Source: Burkholderiaceae bacterium (GTDB taxonomy: Bacteria; Pseudomonadota; Gammaproteobacteria; Burkholderiales; Burkholderiaceae_B). From it: a stretch of DNA of 64,000 nt. Location of the stretch: NCBI GenBank assembly GCA_017983955.1, contig JAGOAJ010000012.1, positions 46,010-110,009 of the forward strand, in the 5' to 3' direction. Below are positions 57,843 to 64,000 of the stretch, in pieces. A model generated the notes under the pieces. It saw nothing but the letters and a program-made list of their open reading frames with translations. It searched no databases and had not been told where the DNA came from. The translations under genes and the position numbers were made by a program. Each line of letters starts with the position of its first letter. The first letter of the stretch is position 1.

Positions 57843-59090
57843 TTAATGAGCACGCTGTCCGCCAGCCTGCGATGGGCCAGGCGTAGCGGCTGGTGGCGAT
57901 ACATCCGTGGCGGTGGCGGCATCAATAATCTGCACAGCAGCCCCTTCTCGCAATCTATCCGTTCCCTCGATGACTACGCGCTGTCCTAGCTCCAAGCCGG
58001 ACACGATAGCCACTTTACCGTCGTCGGTGCGACCGGTAATCACCCGCTGTATATGGACGGTATTGTCTTGATCTACCCTATAGACAAAGGCCCCGGCCGA
58101 CCCTTGCTGAATCGCAATGGTCGGCACGAACAGCGAATCCGTGGCGCCCACCTGTAAACGCACGCTGGCAAATTGGTTGGGGAACAGGGCTTCATCATCA
58201 TTCGCGAACTGGGCTTTAAGCTTGACTGTGCCGGTAGCAACATCAATTTGGTTATCGACAGAAACCAATTCGCCGCTGGCGATCTTGCTTGCATCGCTAC
58301 TGTCGTACAGTTCGGTGACCAGGGTCTTGCCCGCACGCATTGCACGCAACACGTCGGGAAGCTCGGCTTGAGGCAAGGTGAAGACCACCGAAATCGGCTG
58401 CACCTGGGTAATTGTCACCAGGCCATCGGCGTTGGATGCATTAATCATATTGCCTTGATCCAGGCGGCCCAAACCCAGACGCCCAGAAATAGGCGCCGTG
58501 ATCTTCGTAAAGCTAAGCTGTAGCTTGGCGCTGTCTACAGCAGCCTGATCGCTTTTGCTGGACCCCTGATATTGCTGCACCAAAGCGGCCTGTGCATCCA
58601 GTTGCTGCTTGGCAATCGAGTTTTGCTTATACAACTGCTGATAACGTTGTAAATCACGCTGGGCATTCTGCAACTGGGCAGCGTTCTGCTGTTGCTGTCC
58701 TACCGCCTGATCCAACTGCACCTGAAAGCTGCGCGGGTCGATTTCAGCCAGCAAATCCCCTTGAGCGACCTTTTGGCCATCCTCAAAGACAATTTTCTGT
58801 AGTTCGCCATCAACCCGACTGCGCACGATCACGGTATTAAATGCAGTGACTGTGCCTATGGCCTTAATCATATGATTAACAGGCCCGGCTTCTGCAGTCG
58901 CTATCCGCACTGGGGTCGCCATGCCCATCATGCCCGCGCCCCGCCCAGCAGACCGGGTTTGCGGGCCTGACTGACCCGTTTGCGATTTGCCGCTAAAAAA
59001 CCAATACCCGCCCACCAAGGCAAGCACAACAATCAAAATCCACAACCAGCGAAATCGCTGACGATACGATGCGGAGGGTGTATCCGACAT
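57843..59090 (-). CDS. RND efflux periplasmic adaptor, MdtA/MuxA type
   Basis: The 415-residue membrane-fusion protein has an N-terminal membrane anchor (FRWLWILIVVLALVGGYWFF), a lipoyl domain split by a helical hairpin rich in Gln (VAQGDLLAEIDPRSFQVQLDQAVGQQQQNAAQLQNAQ), then beta-barrel and membrane-proximal domains (TKITAPISGRLGLGRLDQGNM; GELVSVDNQIDVATGTVKLKA). It couples the two RND permeases to the outer-membrane duct. It is the first gene of the efflux operon. No adjacent two-component or TetR regulator was found. Confidence 0.95.
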   Translation of the reverse strand: MSDTPSASYRQRFRWLWILIVVLALVGGYWFFSGKSQTGQSGPQTRSAGRGAGMMGMATPVRIATAEAGPVNHMIKAIGTVTAFNTVIVRSRVDGELQKIVFEDGQKVAQGDLLAEIDPRSFQVQLDQAVGQQQQNAAQLQNAQRDLQRYQQLYKQNSIAKQQLDAQAALVQQYQGSSKSDQAAVDSAKLQLSFTKITAPISGRLGLGRLDQGNMINASNADGLVTITQVQPISVVFTLPQAELPDVLRAMRAGKTLVTELYDSSDASKIASGELVSVDNQIDVATGTVKLKAQFANDDEALFPNQFASVRLQVGATDSLFVPTIAIQQGSAGAFVYRVDQDNTVHIQRVITGRTDDGKVAIVSGLELGQRVVIEGTDRLREGAAVQIIDAATATDVSPPAATPGPSQAGGQRAH

Positions 59091-59147
59091 GCAAGGTTCT
59101 CCGGAGTTAACAGTAACAGGCGGTGCTCACGGCTAAACGTCCAGCCC

Positions 59148-59900
59148 TTAGACGTTGCAGCGTGCCAGCTTGAAGGCTATATCCCCGGTAGCGGCTTGTG
59201 GCTTGAGTTCGTTGTCCTGGGTAGAAAAACGCACCCAGATAACGTATTTGTTCGCGCTCATTTCAGGAAACACGTGCAGTGTTTGATCCACCCAAACGCG
59301 TAGCAACTGGTATACCTTGCCGCCCACCATTTCCTGATAGGCCCCCGCGCGGGCGACCAAATCAACCACATCACCAGCATCGCGCAACATGCGTAATACT
59401 AAGGCAATGCCGTTGTATAGGGGCAGGAATGGCTGTACCCATTGACTAATATCATGTTGACGGACGTCAAGGGGCTTTAGCTGCCATGAAAAATACGAAG
59501 GCATATCAACCTGGGATGAACCGCCGGGCACGGACAAGCGACCGCGCAAACTGACCAACCATTCGCTGTCGCGCAGCCCCTGGCCTATGCGACCCAAAGC
59601 GCCCAAGGCCGCCGAAGCCGCCTGGAGTTCAGCCAACATAGCATCCAGGGTATCGCCATCAACCCCAGGGTGACGGCGCAAGGCGTTCAGTGCCAAGCGT
59701 TGCCGTTCAAGGTCTTGCAAGACGGCGCCGCGCATATCCGTGCGATCACAGATATCCAACAGGTCGAACAGGGTGCTTATACAAATTTGGTGATGGTAGG
59801 TGTCTGATCCGCGTGCGAAGTAAAACAGCCGGTCGAACAGAAATTCGACCCTAAGCAGGGACCTGACTCGTTCGTTGCATGGATATTCATAAAGAATCAC
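59148..59900 (-). CDS. zapD: Cell division protein ZapD
   Basis: A GTG start at 59900 is chosen because it gives 250 residues, close to the 247 of E. coli ZapD, and begins with the family's ILYEYPCNERVRSLLRVEFLFDRLFYF. The open frame continues upstream into coaE. It is a mostly helical N-terminal half with a beta-strand C-terminal half; it binds the FtsZ tail and cross-links FtsZ filaments at the division ring. It is 16 bp after coaE in the order prepilin peptidase-coaE-zapD, the usual betaproteobacterial arrangement. Confidence 0.95.
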   Translation of the reverse strand: MILYEYPCNERVRSLLRVEFLFDRLFYFARGSDTYHHQICISTLFDLLDICDRTDMRGAVLQDLERQRLALNALRRHPGVDGDTLDAMLAELQAASAALGALGRIGQGLRDSEWLVSLRGRLSVPGGSSQVDMPSYFSWQLKPLDVRQHDISQWVQPFLPLYNGIALVLRMLRDAGDVVDLVARAGAYQEMVGGKVYQLLRVWVDQTLHVFPEMSANKYVIWVRFSTQDNELKPQAATGDIAFKLARCNV

Positions 59901-59916
59901 GCGACAAAAAACCTTT

Positions 59917-60558
59917 TCAGTGACTAGAGGCGATGAATGCAGTCGGTTGGGACTGCTGCCTAGTAAGACCGCACCAACTGTGATGCAGTTCCAGGGCACG
60001 CTGTTTAAGTTGGCTGAAAGTGACACTAGCGCCGTTATCAACGACGTCATCAGCGACGGCCAGCCTGGCCGCGCGCGTAGCCTGTGCCGACATGATACGC
60101 CCAATCACTTCAGTCGTCAGCCCGCTGCGGCTTTTAACCCTGGCTATCTGGGTCTCAGGCTCGCAATCAACCACGCAAATACGATCGACTTTGTCACGCC
60201 AGCGGCCGGACTCTACCAATAGGGGGACGACAAACACCTGATAACAGCCCACGGCACTGGCCGCTTGTCGTTCAGTCTCGGAGGCGATCAATGGATGGAT
60301 GATGGCTTCTAGCTTGGCCCGCTGCGCCGGATCGGCAAATACCAATTCGCGCATGGCCGCCCGATTCAGGGCACCATCGGGGCTAATGACGTCTGGCCCA
60401 AACGCCTGACGTATAGGAAGCATGGCCGCACCACCCGCCTGGGTTAATTCGTGTGCAATCTGGTCGGTGTCGATGACGGCGGCGCCCCATTCGGCAAAAA
60501 AATCGGCCACCAGGCTTTTGCCTGAGCCTATGCCTCCGGTAAGACCAATTTTGACCAT
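59917..60558 (-). CDS. coaE: Dephospho-CoA kinase
   Basis: The start at ATG 60558 (MVKIGLTGGIGSGKS) places the P-loop (residues 8-15) at the N-terminus as in the family; the frame is open a further 15 codons upstream. The 213-residue protein has the other family landmarks: DTDQIAHELTQAGG and FVVPLLVESG. It phosphorylates dephospho-CoA to coenzyme A, the last CoA synthesis step. It lies between the prepilin peptidase gene (13 bp) and zapD. Confidence 0.95.
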   Translation of the reverse strand: MVKIGLTGGIGSGKSLVADFFAEWGAAVIDTDQIAHELTQAGGAAMLPIRQAFGPDVISPDGALNRAAMRELVFADPAQRAKLEAIIHPLIASETERQAASAVGCYQVFVVPLLVESGRWRDKVDRICVVDCEPETQIARVKSRSGLTTEVIGRIMSAQATRAARLAVADDVVDNGASVTFSQLKQRALELHHSWCGLTRQQSQPTAFIASSH

Positions 60559-60571
60559 GACGACATCCCAA

Positions 60572-61339
60572 CTATATAAACCATGAATGTACCCCAGACC
60601 CACCTACAAAAACACCCGCTGCCGATACAATCAGAAATGGTCCAAAGGGGCAAGCCCCTACTGGCCTCCAGGATTTTTGACGCCATATCGCCAAAGTCAC
60701 TAAGCCCACCGACGCCATCAGCAGCACAGGCGCAACCGCCTGCCAGCCTAGCCAGGCACCCAGACCAGCCAGCAGCTTGAAATCGCCGTGGCCCATGCCA
60801 TCGCATCGCCGGGCACATTTATATACAAAAAACAATGCCCAGGGAAAGCCATAACCCAGCATCACGCCAGCAAAGGCATCAGACAAGGCAGGTCCATAGC
60901 CCAACCAGGATAAAGCCAGTCCACCCCATAACAAGGGCAAGGTCAATGCGTCTGGCAACAAGCTACAGGCCGCGTCTATCAAGGCCAGCGTCAATAGCAC
61001 TACCGCCGCCGCCAGCAAGGCCACAAAATATACGGATAAGCCACTGCGCCAGCACAGCAGCGGCACTACACCCGCCATTAAGATGATACCGCGCCATTCG
61101 GCCTGACCATAAGCGTGCTGGTCGGCTTCCTGGTGGCTGCTGCCTAGCGGCCAGGTGGCGCGGCGCAAGGCTAGACAGAAAGTGGTCTGGTCAGGGTAGG
61201 CACCGCCCGCCAGCAAATTGACATAAGCCCGCGCCAACCTGGCGCTAAATAGGCCACTTAGTCCGCCAAATACGCCTAACAAGCCTATGAAGCAGCACAT
61301 CACCCACGCTTGCCATTGCCCAACGCCCAGACTTAGCAT
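60572..61339 (-). CDS. pilD: A24-family prepilin peptidase lacking the N-terminal zinc motif
   Basis: ATG 61339 (MLSLGVGQWQ) is taken as start, giving 255 residues; a TTG at 61351 is an alternative. The two catalytic aspartates are clear: D122 in LIDAACSLLPD and D186 in GMGHGDFKLL. About seven membrane segments follow the family pattern. The cytoplasmic loop that normally carries two CxxC zinc pairs and the methylase region (for example CPxC) is short and lacks them. It should still cut type IV prepilin or pseudopilin leaders, but N-methylation is uncertain. No pilB or pilC gene is nearby. It starts the run prepilin peptidase-coaE-zapD. Confidence 0.88.
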   Translation of the reverse strand: MLSLGVGQWQAWVMCCFIGLLGVFGGLSGLFSARLARAYVNLLAGGAYPDQTTFCLALRRATWPLGSSHQEADQHAYGQAEWRGIILMAGVVPLLCWRSGLSVYFVALLAAAVVLLTLALIDAACSLLPDALTLPLLWGGLALSWLGYGPALSDAFAGVMLGYGFPWALFFVYKCARRCDGMGHGDFKLLAGLGAWLGWQAVAPVLLMASVGLVTLAIWRQKSWRPVGACPFGPFLIVSAAGVFVGGSGVHSWFI

Positions 61340-61405
61340 ACGCTTACCCAAAAGCCAGTAGAAATGCGTAGAATGCCTGTTGCCTCTAATTGATGGAAAA
61401 AAACC

Positions 61406-62074
61406 ATGTCATCCCTTGCTTTGCTTACCTCGACCCCTGCCAAACTGATAGGCGCCGCGATGCTGGCCATACTGGTGTCAGGCTGCGCTCAGCAACAGAC
61501 CGCCGGCTATTACACTGTGCCTCACGACACCACCGAAACGGATGCCCTTAACCACGCCCAGGGTGGCCAAGGTGCGCGCGCTCCATCACAAATACAGCTA
61601 GGCTTTGGCAACACGGCCCAAAAACAACCCGCAACACCCGCCGAAGTCGCCCATACCAACGCTATCGTCCAGGCCAGGCCACTAACGGAAGCCAAAACAT
61701 TTCTGGGTACTGTCCCCTGTCTGGCGCAAGACGCGGCCTGCCAGGCCAGCCGACTGACCCTGACACTGGCACCCGACCATCAATGGCGCGCACGTACTGT
61801 TTTGCTGGGCACGTCTGGAGCAGACCGGACAATAGTGCAGCAAGGCTGCTGGAATGTCGTGGGTACACAGCCTTTGCGTATCGTGCTGCAAATGGCAGGC
61901 GACGCCACGAAAGCCAACCTAAGCTTCATTAACGACAACGTCCTGCGCGTCAATCTTCTAAATGAGATAGCGCCCACACTGGATTACCATTTGACACGCC
62001 AGGCGGATATTGACCCCATAGACGATGTATCGGGACTACACAATCTAGATTGCAAGCGACCCACACAAGACTAA
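61406..62074 (+). CDS. Lipoprotein with NlpE-like domain, function unknown
   Basis: The 222-residue protein has a signal peptide ending in lipobox VSGC (Cys27). After a variable, Gln/Ala-rich stretch (28-95), residues of about 96-190 (FLGTVPCLAQDAACQASRLTLTLAPDHQWRARTVL) resemble the NlpE N-terminal beta-barrel domain, which begins GTLPCADCPGI in that family. Here the second CxxC is not intact, so metal binding is doubtful. It lies alone, divergent from the prepilin peptidase gene, and its 3' end is shared with a hairpin that faces the LuxR-type gene. Function is not known. Confidence 0.75.
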   Translation: MSSLALLTSTPAKLIGAAMLAILVSGCAQQQTAGYYTVPHDTTETDALNHAQGGQGARAPSQIQLGFGNTAQKQPATPAEVAHTNAIVQARPLTEAKTFLGTVPCLAQDAACQASRLTLTLAPDHQWRARTVLLGTSGADRTIVQQGCWNVVGTQPLRIVLQMAGDATKANLSFINDNVLRVNLLNEIAPTLDYHLTRQADIDPIDDVSGLHNLDCKRPTQD

Positions 62075-62083
62075 TACTGGATA

Positions 62084-62104
62084 CTGCTGGCCTTAGGCCA
62101 GCAG
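62084..62104. terminator. Bidirectional hairpin overlapping the end of the LuxR-type gene
   Basis: A perfect 9-bp stem (62084-62092 with 62096-62104) with a 3-nt TTA loop lies between two converging genes. The loop is the complement of the LuxR gene's TAA stop and one arm encodes its last residues (GLLA). Confidence 0.65.
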
Positions 62105-62320
62105 CCCGAGTGACAGCGCCCAGTGCGCTAGTTCCACCGCATTCTTAACCTGCATTTTCTGAAAAACCTTGGCCCGATGGGCCTCTATGGTGCGTTGCGA
62201 CAATCCTAATTCAGCGGCTATCGTTTTATTAGGCTTGCCCCAGGCGATATGCCTCATGACGATGCGTTCTTTTGGGGTTAGCTTCAAGAAACCCAGCTTA
62301 ATGCGATGGGAAGACTTCAT
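62093..62320 (-). CDS. Stand-alone LuxR-type helix-turn-helix protein
   Basis: The 75-residue protein is little more than a GerE/LuxR DNA-binding domain: LTPKERIVMRHIAWGKPNKTIAAELGLSQRTIEAHRAKVFQKMQVKNAVELAHWAL, with the invariant Glu of LTPxE and the recognition helix SQRTIEAH. No receiver or autoinducer domain precedes it; the upstream frame closes. Small proteins of this kind can bind DNA as regulators or pair with a partner. It lies between the NlpE-like lipoprotein and ung, and no target can be named. Confidence 0.85.
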   Translation of the reverse strand: MKSSHRIKLGFLKLTPKERIVMRHIAWGKPNKTIAAELGLSQRTIEAHRAKVFQKMQVKNAVELAHWALSLGLLA

Positions 62321-62441
62321 GACAGCGATCCTTAATGTCGTTACATAGTGAAACTATTTTGCCAGCAAAGAAAAAACATGTCTGCTTTCAGGGATAACAA
62401 AGTCACGACGCTGCGTATCAAAAAAGTCCGGTCTTGCAGCC

Positions 62442-63203
62442 ATGTCTAAGGCCCAAAACACCTTGCTTGAACCGCTACAAGCCCATATTTCACGCCTGCC
62501 AGCTGCCTGGGAAAATGCGCTGCATAACCCCAGCACGCAAAGCGCCATCACACGTCTTGGCCAGTTTTTGGATGCACAGCTAAAGCACAATGTTGAAATG
62601 TACCCACGCCATCCGTTTCGGGCCCTGGACTACATGGCCCCTGACGCGGTACGCGTGGTGATACTGGGACAAGATCCTTATCACGGCCCCGACCAAGCCC
62701 AAGGCCTGGCGTTTTCCGTACCCAATGCCTGCCCCTGCCCGCCCAGCCTACGTAATATTTTCAAAGAGCTTGCCCTGGAGTATCCAGACGTATTGCGCCC
62801 TAGCGGGCATGATCTTAGCTACCTGGCCAGACAAGGCGTGCTGTTGTTGAACAGCGTGCTTACCGTCACCAGTAGGCAGCCCGCGTCCCACGCCAAACAA
62901 GGGTGGGAAGAAATCACCGATGCCCTGTTAATGCACGTTGCTATGACGGCTCAACCCAAGGTGTATCTATTGTGGGGCGCGCATGCCCAGCGCAAGCAAG
63001 AATTATTGACCACTCATAGCGGCGGACCCTACAAAATACTGACTGCCAACCATCCCTCGCCGCTGTCTGCACTACGCCCCCCCATCCCTTTTATAGGCTG
63101 TGGTCATTTCACGGCGGCCAACGACTGGTTGCAGGCCCAGGGCAGCGCGACCATCAACTGGTTATCTGAAGCCGACGCAAAAAAACGCAATTTAAACGAC
63201 TAA
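62442..63203 (+). CDS. ung: Uracil-DNA glycosylase
   Basis: The 253-residue family 1 enzyme has the water-activating loop GQDPYHG (76-82, catalytic D78) and the minor-groove loop HPSPLS (204-209, catalytic H204). It removes uracil from DNA. The N-terminus is somewhat long, and a C-terminal extension (EADAKKRNLND) follows the last strand. It is divergent from the LuxR-type gene across 121 bp. Confidence 0.96.
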   Translation: MSKAQNTLLEPLQAHISRLPAAWENALHNPSTQSAITRLGQFLDAQLKHNVEMYPRHPFRALDYMAPDAVRVVILGQDPYHGPDQAQGLAFSVPNACPCPPSLRNIFKELALEYPDVLRPSGHDLSYLARQGVLLLNSVLTVTSRQPASHAKQGWEEITDALLMHVAMTAQPKVYLLWGAHAQRKQELLTTHSGGPYKILTANHPSPLSALRPPIPFIGCGHFTAANDWLQAQGSATINWLSEADAKKRNLND

Positions 63204-63530
63204 ACGGCACGATTAAGACCCGTTCTGTTGCATCGCAACAACAATGGGGGTTTACCCCGAGACAACTTTGCGCTTATACTTCGGGCACTGCATTTTTAAC
63301 GCGTCGACATTTTCATACAACGCTTGTTGTGTCATAGCAGTTGACTGATTTTTCAGCACCCATGTCGAACGCCATCGCTCCCTGACCTCCGCGCCTTTTC
63401 GTCGCGTCTTACAGACGCTGCACTCCAGGTTGATTCGGTCGGCACGATGCTCCTCCAATCAACCAGCGCCAAGGCTTGCTTATCTTGCCCGCGCTAAGTG
63501 TATGCCGTTTACCCGGCAAAAGGATCACGC
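63204..63530 (+). promoter_or_regulatory. Long leader and promoter of the DEAD-box helicase gene (no gene seen)
   Basis: The 327-bp gap has no credible gene. A weak promoter, TTTACC (63251-63256), 18-bp spacer, TATACT (63275-63280), would give a leader of about 245 nt before the helicase ATG. Two small stem-loops lie at its left end (TGTTGC/GCAACA at 63226-63240; GGGG/CCCC at 63247-63258). Long leaders are known for cold-induced DEAD-box genes; regulation here is inferred. Confidence 0.4.
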
Positions 63531-64000
63531 ATGTCATTCGATACTTTAGGTCTCGCTCCTACCCTGCTGTCTGCTGTTTTGAAAGCTGGCTTTACCGAGC
63601 CAACTTCCGTGCAGGCTTCCGCCATTCCCAAGGCGCTGGCAGGACACGACCTGATGGTTTCATCGCAAACCGGTAGCGGTAAAACCGCCGCCTTTATGTT
63701 GCCCGCCCTGAACCGCATTCTGAATATGCCACCTACCAAGAGTAATGGCGTTCAGGTTCTGGTGCTTACCCCTACCCGTGAACTGGCCATGCAAGTGGCT
63801 GATGCCACCAAGCTGTACAGCGCTCACAACAAAGACCTGCGCATCGCCACTGTAGTTGGCGGCATGCCTTACGGCGCCCAGCTCAAAGCCCTGTCCCGTC
63901 GTGTTGATGTACTGGTTGCCACCCCCGGCCGCCTGATAGATCACCTGCAAGCCCGTCGTGTCGACCTATCTGCCGTTCACACCCTGGTGCTGGACGAAGC
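63531..64000 (+). CDS. rhlE: DEAD-box RNA helicase, RhlE type (N-terminal part, cut by window edge)
   Basis: The frame starts at ATG 63531 with AAGGA 7 bp upstream and runs off the right edge. The first 156 residues show the DEAD-box motif order: aromatic/Q motif region (MSFDTLGL...GFTEPTSVQASAIP), motif I SSQTGSGKTAAF, motif Ia PTRELAMQV, the GG motif (VGGMPYG), motif Ib TPGRLIDHL, and the first residues of motif II (VLDEA). This is the first RecA-like domain. RhlE-type helicases remodel RNA in ribosome assembly and decay. The RhlE name is a best fit; another DEAD-box paralogue is possible without the C-terminus. Confidence 0.85.
   Translation, partial: MSFDTLGLAPTLLSAVLKAGFTEPTSVQASAIPKALAGHDLMVSSQTGSGKTAAFMLPALNRILNMPPTKSNGVQVLVLTPTRELAMQVADATKLYSAHNKDLRIATVVGGMPYGAQLKALSRRVDVLVATPGRLIDHLQARRVDLSAVHTLVLDE

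Noticed and set aside
63252-63458. 68-codon minus-strand frame in the helicase leader
   Set aside because: No ribosome binding site, composition unlike the neighbours and no recognisable domain; the gap is better read as a leader.

Overview
The window comes from a Gram-negative betaproteobacterium. The order Burkholderiales, probably family Alcaligenaceae, is suggested by the set of core genes (rsmB, rimO, fmt-def-dprA, gltBD, ispB, zapD-coaE-prepilin peptidase, ung, an RhlE-type helicase), by the many TRAP, tripartite and Liv-type transporters, and by a moderate-to-high GC content. The family is inferred from gene content and order, not from a database match. No rRNA, tRNA, insertion sequence, prophage or CRISPR array was recognised.

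Layout. 0-9 kb is core metabolism and maintenance: rsmB (cut by the window edge), rimO followed by kynB-kynA (tryptophan to anthranilate route without kynU), fmt and def facing dprA, an HMG-CoA-lyase-family gene, a small membrane protein and a periplasmic cyclohexadienyl-dehydratase-like protein. 9.1-17.1 kb is a catabolic island: seven genes on the minus strand (acyl-CoA dehydrogenase, TRAP transporter P-Q-M, CaiB/BaiF CoA-transferase, citrate-synthase-fold citryl-CoA-lyase-like protein, crotonase) and a divergent GntR regulator. Four copies of a 12-bp operator-like motif lie in two 13-bp-spaced pairs, one on the operon's -35 box. Together the genes look like a complete route: import a carboxylate, make its CoA ester, oxidise it, and cleave it by a retro-Claisen reaction.

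17.1-32.7 kb is a secretion and surface island. A PAS-winged-helix regulator lies upstream of a 2152-residue secreted protein that joins an animal-type haem peroxidase to RTX calcium-binding repeats. This architecture is known from MopA-type Mn(II)-oxidising peroxidases. The gene is followed by a full type I secretion system with two TolC-like outer-membrane genes, one on each side of the ABC and HlyD genes. A divergent HAF-repeat autotransporter closes the island.

32.9-42.7 kb is core again: gltB-gltD, ispB, a DUF815 ATPase, a Nudix/ThiE fusion and an AraC regulator. 42.8-49.8 kb holds a Liv-type ABC importer (Tat-exported binding protein, permease, fused permease-ATPase, ATPase) with acetyl-CoA synthetase as its last gene. 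50.2-59.1 kb is an MdtABC/MuxABC-type RND efflux operon with its own outer-membrane lipoprotein. 59.1-64 kb holds zapD-coaE-prepilin peptidase, an NlpE-like lipoprotein, a stand-alone LuxR-type HTH protein, ung and the start of an RhlE-type DEAD-box helicase behind a long leader.

The two islands (9-17 and 17-33 kb) write Ile-Gly mostly with ATC/ATT codons, whereas the flanking core genes often use ATA. This suggests that the islands were acquired separately. The best candidates for undescribed biology are the catabolic island and the RTX-peroxidase system.
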